Shown: positions 1 through 5,609 of the stretch, piece by piece
Position numbering within the stretch: the stretch's first letter is position 1
Layout of the letters: every line of letters starts with the position of its first letter
Origin: Acidimicrobiia bacterium
GTDB lineage: Bacteria; Actinomycetota; Acidimicrobiia; Acidimicrobiales; Hopanoidiivorantaceae
Length of the DNA: 7,779 bases
Direction of reading: 5' to 3'
NCBI GenBank assembly: GCA_020027305.1
Contig: JAHRAM010000216.1
Location: forward strand, 1-7,779
Made by a program: the position numbers and the translations under genes
Notes under the pieces: model-generated
The model's database searches: none
Told to the model about the DNA's origin: nothing
Seen by the model: the letters and a program-made list of their open reading frames with translations, nothing else

Positions 1-775
1 TGAAGAGATTTTATCTAACCAGCCAGTTCGTCATTTTGAAACCTCTCGAGCTGAAGCAGATGCCCTTGGCGCCATAGGGTTTTTTGAAGAAAAATATGGT
101 GAAGTGGTGAAGGTTTTGGAAGCTGGCAAAAATTCAATTGAGTTGTGTGGAGGCACACATGTTAAGGCTCTTGGTGATATTGGCCTTGTAAAAATTATTT
201 CTGAAAGTTCCATTGGTTCAAATATCAGAAGGATTGAGGCAGTTTGTGGCAAGGCTGCTGTTCAGTTGCTTAGAGAGCGAGAAGCTGAGATACGCGAGGC
301 GGCGGAATTGCTCGGAGTTCCTTCTTCTGATTTAACAGTTGGCGCAAAGAAGCGAACAGAAGAAAATAAAAGGTTAAGCCAAGAGTTGGGGAACTTAAAA
401 AGTGGGCAAGCAATGTCTCAGCTAGATGATATGGCAAAGGCTGCTGAAGAAAATATCGTGGTGGCTCGTGTGGAAGGTGCTGACATAGATACTCTTAGAA
501 AAATGGCAGTAGCACTTAGAGATAAAAAACAAATTAATATAGCCATTTTAGGCGCAGACACTGAAAGCGGAGGAGCCTCTCTAGTTGCTGCTGTAAATGT
601 AGAAGCTGTTGGCTCACTTACCGCAGGTGAATTGTTGGGTGAAGCTGCCAAACTAATTTCAGGTGGAGGGGGAAAAGGAACAGATCTAGCAGTAGCTGGC
701 GGAAAAGATGCCTCAGGGTTAGATGAGGCTCTAGAGTTAGCGAAAAAAATTGCCCTTGAAAAAATTGGAAAATAA
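1..775 (+). CDS. alaS: Alanyl-tRNA synthetase, C-terminal part (5' truncated by window edge)
   Basis: AlaRS charges tRNA-Ala in the cytoplasm and hydrolyses mischarged Ser/Gly-tRNA-Ala. Only the last 257 codons are present. The frame is open from base 2, so the GTG at 104 is an internal codon and not the start. Seen in the fragment: the end of the editing domain, with GFFEEKYGE (residues 26-34), the zinc-site half CGGTH (C49 and H53) and RRIEA (77-81). A charged, probably coiled-coil linker follows (about 92-141). The C-terminal DHHA1 domain carries the glycine-rich GGGGKGTDLAVAGGKD stretch (about 221-236). The catalytic domain and the HxxxH half of the zinc site lie upstream of the window. 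The gene ends with TAA and is followed by a 65-bp A-rich gap before ruvX, the usual actinobacterial neighbour. Identity is certain from these motifs; nothing suggests damage other than the window edge. Confidence 0.97.
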   Translation, partial: EEILSNQPVRHFETSRAEADALGAIGFFEEKYGEVVKVLEAGKNSIELCGGTHVKALGDIGLVKIISESSIGSNIRRIEAVCGKAAVQLLREREAEIREAAELLGVPSSDLTVGAKKRTEENKRLSQELGNLKSGQAMSQLDDMAKAAEENIVVARVEGADIDTLRKMAVALRDKKQINIAILGADTESGGASLVAAVNVEAVGSLTAGELLGEAAKLISGGGGKGTDLAVAGGKDASGLDEALELAKKIALEKIGK

Positions 776-840
776 ATTAAGCAAGCAAAAACAAGTAAGG
801 CAAAAACGAAACTAGCCAAATTAACTAAACACAAAAATAA
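776..840 (+). other. alaS-ruvX intergenic leader, A-rich, no Shine-Dalgarno
   Basis: This is the longest gap in the window (65 bp). It is strongly A-rich, G/T-poor and without hairpin potential. GCAAAAAC occurs at 785-792 and 800-807, 15 bp apart. TAAGG at 796-800 is about 40 bases from the ruvX ATG, too far to act as its ribosome binding site. No convincing -10/-35 pair is seen. It may act as an unstructured ribosome landing region. It is also stop-free in the alaS frame and would encode a lysine-rich tail. Confidence 0.5.
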
Positions 841-1299
841 ATGCGAACAGTCGGACTTGACTTAGGTGAAAAAAATCTAGGAGTAGCAGTTAGTGATGAA
901 GAGGGGTTGATTGCTGTTCCACATTCAGTTTTGTCGTTAACAGGAGATGATGAAGCAGACTTAAAAAATGTTATTTCTTTAACAACTGAGCTTTGTGCCA
1001 AAACTATCGTGGTTGGTTTTCCTATAAGCCTTTCTGGAAAAATTGGCCCAGCTGCTGATTTAGCTAAGAAATATGTGGAAAGACTTCAAGCACGGGTAGA
1101 CGTTCCAGTAGTTCTACACGATGAACGTTTTACTACAACGGAAGCAAATAAACTTTTAAAAAAAGCTGGTGAAGCTAATAAAAAATCTTCGCTCAAAAAA
1201 GACAGGCAAAAAGTCGATATGGTGGCAGCATCTATTATTTTGCAGTCTTGGCTTGACAGCAATATAGCAACTCAAACAAATGACAAAAGAGCAAACTAA
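841..1299 (+). CDS. ruvX: RuvX/YqgF-family Holliday junction resolvase-like / pre-16S rRNA nuclease
   Basis: The product is a 152-residue cytoplasmic RNase H-fold protein of the YqgF/RuvX family. E. coli YqgF is implicated in 16S rRNA 5'-end maturation, while others are described as Holliday junction resolvases, so the exact substrate here is unresolved. Seen: N-terminal GLDLG with D7, followed by KNLGVAVSD; VVGFPISLSG (57-66); DERFTTTEA (94-102); and DMVAAS with D126. D7, the D94/E95 pair and D126 would form the acidic metal site. Length is normal for the family. The ATG start puts the GLDLG strand directly at the N terminus as in relatives. No Shine-Dalgarno sequence precedes it; the leader is A-rich. 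The last 20 bp overlap the start of mltG, suggesting co-transcription and perhaps translational coupling. The linker around 105-122 is unusually lysine-rich. Confidence 0.95.
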   Translation: MRTVGLDLGEKNLGVAVSDEEGLIAVPHSVLSLTGDDEADLKNVISLTTELCAKTIVVGFPISLSGKIGPAADLAKKYVERLQARVDVPVVLHDERFTTTEANKLLKKAGEANKKSSLKKDRQKVDMVAASIILQSWLDSNIATQTNDKRAN

Positions 1300-2377
1300 A
1301 ATTCAAGGTGAAATTTGGGTGCCAGTTCGGCGTCCTTGGAGTAGGCGAAAGCGATTTTGGATTTTGACATCTATTGGTATTTTGGTTTTGATGGGAATGG
1401 GGTTGTCTAGTGTTTTTTGGCTTCAAAGCCAGCTTGACCCACCTGGCAATGAAGGGGAGGCAATCTTAGTTGATATTCCAACTGGGGCGTCTATAAACGA
1501 TATCACTAGGATACTTGTCAACAAAGATGTGGTATCTAATTTCACCATAACCCGCCTTTGGTGGCGGAACTCTGGCCCGTATGAAGCTGGCACTTATTCT
1601 TTTAGAACCAACATGTCTGTCTCTTCTGCTAGGGAGGTGCTAGAGGCTGGCCCCAGTGTTAGCACAAACACCATAACTTTGCCAGAGGGGCTTTGGCTTT
1701 CAGATATTGAACAACGTTTACTTTCAAATTTTCCCTTTGAGGCTAGTGAGCTAGATGCCGTTCTCAGGGGCAAAACTGAAGCATTCCAAATTCGTTCTAA
1801 GTATCAACCAGCCGAAATAAACACATTAGAAGGATTGTTGTTTCCAGATACATATAGCGTGAGTGATTTGGAGCTTTCAAATGAAGTCGCACTCATTCAA
1901 AAGATGGTTAACAGGTTTGACATGGTTTTAGATGATGTTGGTTACGGTGAAGCTATGGCGAAGATTGGGCTGACACCATATCAAGTTGTGACTGTTGCCT
2001 CAATGGTAGAAGCAGAAGCACGTATTCCAGAAGACAGACCTAAGATTGCAAGGGTTATATATAACCGAATAAATAACGATATGAGGTTAGACATTGATGC
2101 CACCGTGCTCTTTGCTATTGGGGAACATAAATCACAACTTACCAGCCAAGATTTACAAATTGATTCGCCCTATAACACACGTCGATTTAAGGGGTTGCCA
2201 CCTACCCCCATTGCTGCTCCTGGCCGTGCTGCTTTAGAAGCAGCGCTAAACCCTGCTGATGGAGATTGGCTTTATTATGTTTTAGTTGACAGGTCGGGCA
2301 AACACTTTTTCACCGATGATTTTGATGAGTTCAATAGACAGGCAGCGCTTGCCAGAGAACAGGGCGTATTTAGATGA
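1280..2377 (+). CDS. mltG: Endolytic murein transglycosylase MltG (YceG-like)
   Basis: MltG is an inner-membrane lytic transglycosylase that cuts nascent glycan strands and is thought to end their elongation. The 365-residue product has a short basic cytoplasmic N terminus (RRPWSRRKR), one membrane segment at about 26-48 and an extracytoplasmic remainder. A LysM-like region follows at about 60-125 (VDIPTGASINDITRIL). The YceG catalytic domain includes LEGLLFPDTY (183-192), ASMVEAEA (240-247) with the expected catalytic glutamate E244, YNRINNDMRLDIDATV (261-276), PYNTRRFKGLPPTPIAAPG (297-315) and HFFTDDFDEFN near the end. All hallmark motifs are intact. The start lies inside ruvX with a 20-bp overlap and no visible Shine-Dalgarno, so translational coupling is likely. 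The TGA stop is embedded in the ribosome binding site of aroE. Linkage of mltG to aroE is typical of Actinobacteria. Confidence 0.95.
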   Translation: MTKEQTKIQGEIWVPVRRPWSRRKRFWILTSIGILVLMGMGLSSVFWLQSQLDPPGNEGEAILVDIPTGASINDITRILVNKDVVSNFTITRLWWRNSGPYEAGTYSFRTNMSVSSAREVLEAGPSVSTNTITLPEGLWLSDIEQRLLSNFPFEASELDAVLRGKTEAFQIRSKYQPAEINTLEGLLFPDTYSVSDLELSNEVALIQKMVNRFDMVLDDVGYGEAMAKIGLTPYQVVTVASMVEAEARIPEDRPKIARVIYNRINNDMRLDIDATVLFAIGEHKSQLTSQDLQIDSPYNTRRFKGLPPTPIAAPGRAALEAALNPADGDWLYYVLVDRSGKHFFTDDFDEFNRQAALAREQGVFR

Positions 2378-2381
2378 AGGA
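2376..2381 (+). promoter_or_regulatory. Ribosome binding site of aroE
   Basis: GAAGGA lies 9 bases upstream of the ATG at 2391 and uses the last two bases of the mltG TGA stop. It decides the aroE start: the longer in-frame reading from 2286 would put about 35 unrelated residues before the conserved N-terminal strand and would overlap mltG by 92 bp. Stop codon and binding site sharing bases suggests coupled termination and re-initiation. Confidence 0.75.
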
Positions 2382-2390
2382 AATATTTCA

Positions 2391-3317
2391 ATGTCTCGCT
2401 TAGCTGCAGTTATTGGCAATCCAGTTCATCACTCGCTTTCACCTGTTATCGTTAATACAGCTTTTGAAGATTTGAGCCTTCCATTTAAGATGGTAACTTT
2501 AGAGGTGCCTGATGAAAAAGCAAAAGAAGCTGTTGAACTTATTGAGCGCCTAAATATGGTTGGGATGTCTGTTACAATGCCTCACAAAAAAGCTATTGCA
2601 GATATTTTGAGCGCTGGCAACAATTTTGCCCTAGACAAAACCGCTAACTTTTTAGAAGCTGTGAACTGTGTGGCAAATGAAGAAGGGAAGCTAGTTGGCT
2701 ATAACACCGATGGACAAGGATTTTTGCTGGCACTTTCGCGTGAAGGAGTTGTTGTGAATGAATCTTCTATCCTGATTTTTGGAGCAGGTGGAGCAGGTAG
2801 GGCAGTTGCCTATGCGTGTGTGGAGGCAGGGGCTAAGGTTTCCATTTTAAATAGAGATGAAGAAAAAGCCAGAACTCTTGTAGAAAACCTAAATACCATT
2901 TTTGCGACTTCAAATGCTAAAGACACCAGAGAAGTAAAGTGTATATCTTATAAAAATTTAGCCAGCACAAATTTAGCCAGCGATGATTTTGGGGTTAATA
3001 AATTTGACTTAGGTGCTTTTGATATTTTGGTAAACGCTACTTCACTTGGAATGAAGGGCATAAATGTTGACCAATCGCCAGTCTCCATTCTTGAATCTAA
3101 ATTCCAGATATTGCCAAAGCACATTGTAATAGATTTGGTTTACAACCCTGCTGAAACCAAATTTTTAGCTGATGCAAAGAAAAGCGGTGCAAAAATTATC
3201 GGTGGGTTGCCAATGCTTGTGGGCCAAGCAGCACATGCTGTAAAACTCTGGACGGGGAAAGAGCCAAACCTAGAAAAGATGTTTCAAACAGCAGTCAATC
3301 AGCCTATTCTTAATTAG
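2391..3317 (+). CDS. aroE: Shikimate dehydrogenase (NADP-dependent type)
   Basis: AroE reduces 3-dehydroshikimate to shikimate, step 4 of the shikimate pathway, in the cytoplasm. The ATG at 2391 is chosen over the upstream in-frame ATG at 2286. It follows a GAAGGA ribosome binding site and places the substrate motif VIGNPVHHSLSP at residues 7-18 as in the family. Product: 308 residues. Seen: S15 and S17 of the shikimate-binding SxS, catalytic K66 in VTMPHKK, N92, D107 in NTDG, the dinucleotide loop GAGGAG (131-136), NRDEEKA (154-160; an N-R pair favours NADP), VNATSLGM (214-221) and GGLPMLVGQA with Q279. The usual HN of SPxxHN is VN here. Residues about 172-208 form a polar, low-complexity insertion in the cofactor domain that includes a five-residue tandem repeat. 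This makes the protein longer than the usual 270-290 residues. aroK follows after 2 bp. Confidence 0.96.
   Translation: MSRLAAVIGNPVHHSLSPVIVNTAFEDLSLPFKMVTLEVPDEKAKEAVELIERLNMVGMSVTMPHKKAIADILSAGNNFALDKTANFLEAVNCVANEEGKLVGYNTDGQGFLLALSREGVVVNESSILIFGAGGAGRAVAYACVEAGAKVSILNRDEEKARTLVENLNTIFATSNAKDTREVKCISYKNLASTNLASDDFGVNKFDLGAFDILVNATSLGMKGINVDQSPVSILESKFQILPKHIVIDLVYNPAETKFLADAKKSGAKIIGGLPMLVGQAAHAVKLWTGKEPNLEKMFQTAVNQPILN
2954..2983 (+). repeat. 15-bp in-frame tandem duplication inside aroE
   Basis: AAATTTAGCCAGC occurs at 2954-2966 and again at 2969-2981, giving a 15-bp period (13 of 15 positions identical between the two units). It encodes two copies of the pentapeptide pattern N-L-A-S-T/D. 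Because 15 is a multiple of three, the reading frame is kept. It lies within the low-complexity insertion of AroE, away from catalytic and cofactor motifs, and looks like replication slippage fixed in a tolerant surface loop. Confidence 0.8.
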
Positions 3318-3319
3318 GT

Positions 3320-3871
3320 ATGAAACACTTGAGCTTTGTGGGAATGATGGGCTCTGGCAAAACAACGGTAGCCAACCTAGCTGCTGAAAAGCTAAACATG
3401 CCCTTTGTTGATTTAGACCAAATAGTTGAAGATAGGATTCAGCTTTCAATAGCTGAAATTTTTAAGAGAGACGGCGAAGAAAAATTTAGACAATACGAAA
3501 GCGATGCCCTAAAAGAAGAGCTAACCTCAAGCAAACCGAGCGTGATAGCAACAGGTGGAGGAGTTGTTCTATCAGAAGAAAACTGTCATCTATTAAAAGA
3601 GCATTCAATAGTAGTCTGGCTTTCAGTTGAACCTGAAGTTCTAGAGTATAGAGTGTCTCAGGTAAACCCCAAACAAAAAGATAGACCACTTTTATCTGGT
3701 GATGAAACGGTGCTTGAAGCACTTACTCGAATTTATAGTGAGCGAAAAGAACTCTATAGAAAAGTTGCTGATTTGGCTCTGGGGGGTGAAATATTGGGTG
3801 CTACAAAGTTAGCAGACAAATCTATTTACCATTATGAAAGCGCTATTGCGCGAGAACGTGAAAAAGATTAG
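3320..3871 (+). CDS. aroK: Shikimate kinase
   Basis: AroK transfers the ATP gamma-phosphate to shikimate O3, step 5 of the pathway, in the cytoplasm. The product is 183 residues with a P-loop NMP-kinase-like fold. Seen: Walker A GMMGSGKT (8-15), shikimate-binding DLD (31-33), the EKFRQYE region with R57 and E60, GGG (79-81), the LID arginine R122 in RPLL, and ERKELYRKVAD (141-151). All expected catalytic and binding residues are present. The ATG start, with the P-loop at residue 8, matches the family. It begins 2 bp after the aroE TAG; the only purine-rich match (TAGG) is too close to the ATG to serve as a normal Shine-Dalgarno, so re-initiation after aroE is likely. The polar C-terminal tail (about 155-183) goes slightly beyond the usual domain. 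aroC does not precede it, unlike in many Actinobacteria. Confidence 0.96.
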   Translation: MKHLSFVGMMGSGKTTVANLAAEKLNMPFVDLDQIVEDRIQLSIAEIFKRDGEEKFRQYESDALKEELTSSKPSVIATGGGVVLSEENCHLLKEHSIVVWLSVEPEVLEYRVSQVNPKQKDRPLLSGDETVLEALTRIYSERKELYRKVADLALGGEILGATKLADKSIYHYESAIAREREKD

Positions 3872-3906
3872 AGTAAAAAGTTAAAGCAAAAAATTGTGTG
3901 AGTAAA

Positions 3907-5133
3907 ATGAACTTTATTTCTATAGCTGAAAAAACTAATAGCGGCAATGTCATTATTGGTGATGGTGTGGTTTCAAAACTTTCTGACATTATCTATGCAG
4001 AAAATGAAAATGGCACTCCTAGCCGTGTAGCGTTTGTTGCTGGTGAAAACATTCCTGTTGAAACGATTGACAGAGCTATTTCAAGTTTGACAAATGCTAA
4101 TAAAAGCAATTCAGATAAAGCCACTAGCAACACTTATAAGGCTGACAACGTTTATAAAGACGCCATCACCTACAAAAAGTTCACCATAAAAGAAGGGGAG
4201 AAAAACAAAAATCTCCAAGCAGTGGAAAAACTTAGCGAAGAACTTTGTAGTTTTGGGCTAACCCGTGCAGATGTAATTATTTCTATAGGCGGTGGACTGG
4301 TCTCAGATATTGTTGGTTTTTGTGCTTCTATATACCATCGGGGAGTTTCGGTTATAAATATTGCTACCACACTTCTTGCACAGGTAGATGCTGCCATTGG
4401 CGGAAAAACTGCGGTCAACTTAAAAGCAGGAAAAAATTTAGTCGGCTCCTTTCATCAGCCACGAGCTATTATTTGTGACACTGAGGCTCTAAAAACTTTG
4501 CCAGAAGAAGAGCTAAAAAATGGCTTTGGCGAAATTTCCAAGTATCAATTAATTGCAGATACCCTAATCTCAAATGGGCTCCTAGATTATTTTTCTGAAA
4601 TTAATCTAGATGGCTCAAAAATTTCAAACATCCATTCTTTAAATTTGAATGAGCAAATTGCTATTTGTGTTGGAATGAAACTTTTCGTAGTCTCACAAGA
4701 TGAAAAAGAAAGCAGCCAAGAAAAAACAAGAGAAAGACAAGTTAGTCGAACTATTTTGAACTACGGGCATACACTGGCACATGCTCTTGAGGTTGTAACC
4801 AAATTCAAAATAGGGCATGGGCAGGCTGTGGCAGTAGGGCTTTTATTTGCTGCCGAGTTGGCGTATGATTTAGGCAGAATTTCAAGTGAAAGAGTTGTAG
4901 AGCATTATCAAGCACTTAAAGCATTTGAGTTGATGGCGACAGAATTAGAGTTGGCAAGGTTTGACAAAGTTGAGGAAAGCCAAATTGTTGAGCTGATGAA
5001 AAGAGATAAAAAACGTGTTAAATCTGACGATATTGTATTTGTGCTTGATGGTGAAAACGGCATTGAACAAGTTAAGGTTAAAGATGAGGCAGTAGTAGCT
5101 ACCCTCAAAACTTTTAAGGCAAAAATCAATTAA
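3907..5133 (+). CDS. aroB: 3-dehydroquinate synthase
   Basis: AroB converts DAHP to 3-dehydroquinate (step 2) using NAD+ and a divalent metal. From ATG 3907 the product is 408 residues; an in-frame GTG at 3898 would add three. Neither start has a Shine-Dalgarno, so the choice is uncertain. Numbered from ATG 3907, seen: GEKNKNL (97-103), GGGLVSDIVGF (128-138), YHRGV, TTLLAQVDAAIGGKTAVN with K167, KNLVGSFHQP (176-185), metal ligands E209 in NGFGEISKY, H288 in NYGHTLAHALE and H304 in GHGQAVAVG, and the C-terminal KRDKK. Active-site residues are complete. The common DSSVGG is DAAIGG here. Length exceeds the usual 350-370 residues, mainly because of a Ser/Asn/Lys-rich insertion at about 63-91 in the NAD-binding domain and a polar loop near 265-280. 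Neighbours aroK and aroQ support a pathway operon. Confidence 0.95.
   Translation: MNFISIAEKTNSGNVIIGDGVVSKLSDIIYAENENGTPSRVAFVAGENIPVETIDRAISSLTNANKSNSDKATSNTYKADNVYKDAITYKKFTIKEGEKNKNLQAVEKLSEELCSFGLTRADVIISIGGGLVSDIVGFCASIYHRGVSVINIATTLLAQVDAAIGGKTAVNLKAGKNLVGSFHQPRAIICDTEALKTLPEEELKNGFGEISKYQLIADTLISNGLLDYFSEINLDGSKISNIHSLNLNEQIAICVGMKLFVVSQDEKESSQEKTRERQVSRTILNYGHTLAHALEVVTKFKIGHGQAVAVGLLFAAELAYDLGRISSERVVEHYQALKAFELMATELELARFDKVEESQIVELMKRDKKRVKSDDIVFVLDGENGIEQVKVKDEAVVATLKTFKAKIN
4132..4182 (+). repeat. Degenerate 18-bp repeat in the aroB insertion
   Basis: Three successive units start at 4132, 4150 and 4168 and encode T-Y-K-A-D-N, V-Y-K-D-A-I and T-Y-K-K. The Tyr-Lys pair therefore recurs every six residues. 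The first two units share about 11 of 18 bases, so this is an old, decayed duplication or convergent low complexity. It sits in the insertion that separates the N-terminal strands of AroB from GEKNKNL and keeps frame. Confidence 0.5.
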
Positions 5134-5162
5134 AAACAACTTAACAACAACTTAAAAACAAC
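5134..5162 (+). other. aroB-aroQ intergenic leader with CAACTTAA repeat
   Basis: This 29-bp tract is almost only A and C with a few T and contains no G, so no Shine-Dalgarno is possible. The element CAACTTAA appears twice, at 5138-5145 and 5148-5155, 10 bp apart. It cannot form a stable hairpin. It probably serves as an unstructured leader for aroQ translation; a binding site for a regulator cannot be excluded. Confidence 0.5.
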
Positions 5163-5609
5163 ATGGCAAACATCCTTCTTATATCTGGTTCAAATCTAGA
5201 GCTATTGGGCGAAAGAGAACCTGAAATTTATGGAACCACCACATTGGTTGAGCTGGTAGAAATTGCCACTAAAACCGCTGAGTCGCTAGGGCATAGTTTG
5301 GAACATTTTTCGACCAATGCCGAAGATGAAATCGTTGGAAAAGTGGCAGAAGCTAGAAAGAGCTTTGACGCCATCATTATAAATCCTGGGGCAATCACAC
5401 ACTATGGTTGGTCGCTCCATGATGCTTTAGCGGCTTTTGAAAATCCGATTGTTGAGCTACACCTTTCAAATCCACATGCCAGAGAGGAATGGCGAAAGAC
5501 CTCTGTGGTTTCCCCAGTAGCATCTGGAATTATCTCAGGTTTTGGAGCAGATGGGTATCGTATGGCAATCGAGGCTGTAGATGGATTGTTAAAAAAGGCA
5601 ATACAATAA
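5163..5609 (+). CDS. aroQ: Type II 3-dehydroquinate dehydratase
   Basis: AroQ dehydrates 3-dehydroquinate to 3-dehydroshikimate (step 3). Type II enzymes are small flavodoxin-like dodecamers. The 148-residue length is typical. Seen: N-terminal LLISGSNLELLGEREPEIYG with N11, R18 and catalytic Y23; STNAEDEIV (50-58), in place of the common QSNxEGEIV; NPGAITHYGWSLHDAL (74-89); ELHLSNPHAREEWR (98-111) with catalytic H100, R107 and R111; and SGIISGFGADGY (121-132). The catalytic Tyr, His and Arg are kept. The first-strand NGPNL motif is SGSNL, and the usual G-[AG]-[YL]-T-H-[TY]-S stretch reads G-A-I-T-H-Y-G, so the substrate pocket is somewhat divergent. There is no Shine-Dalgarno: the 29-bp gap after aroB is an A/C-rich tract. 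The TAA stop shares its last base with the ATG of the next gene. Confidence 0.95.
   Translation: MANILLISGSNLELLGEREPEIYGTTTLVELVEIATKTAESLGHSLEHFSTNAEDEIVGKVAEARKSFDAIIINPGAITHYGWSLHDALAAFENPIVELHLSNPHAREEWRKTSVVSPVASGIISGFGADGYRMAIEAVDGLLKKAIQ
5594..5598 (+). promoter_or_regulatory. Ribosome binding site of the Xaa-Pro peptidase gene
   Basis: AAAGG lies 10 bases upstream of the ATG at 5609, inside the 3' end of aroQ. With the TAATG stop-start overlap it supports this start over the longer in-frame reading from 5489, which would run antisense to no known motif and lie 120 bp inside aroQ. The match is moderate only. Confidence 0.5.

Noticed and set aside
104..775. Separate 223-residue gene starting with GTG at 104
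   Set aside because: The frame is open to the left edge and the upstream residues carry conserved AlaRS sequence, so this is the 3' part of alaS.
418..834. 138-residue minus-strand open frame over alaS
   Set aside because: It lies antisense to conserved AlaRS codons, has low-complexity Ser/Ala/Pro composition and no recognisable motif; a shadow frame.
773..865. Stop-codon reassignment to explain the open frame after alaS
   Set aside because: TAA, TAG and TGA all end genes at the expected C termini in this window, so the standard bacterial code applies.
2286..2390. Longer AroE starting at 2286
   Set aside because: The added residues are mltG sequence in another frame with no AroE similarity, and an SD plus the conserved N terminus support 2391.
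3486..3722. Minus-strand open frames over aroK, aroB, the peptidase gene and efp
   Set aside because: Each is antisense to a clearly conserved gene and shows only biased Leu- or Ser-rich composition.
5489..5608. Longer N terminus for the Xaa-Pro peptidase
   Set aside because: The added 40 residues are aroQ read out of frame, Trp/Arg-rich with no family match; ATG 5609 with its SD and TAATG overlap fits.
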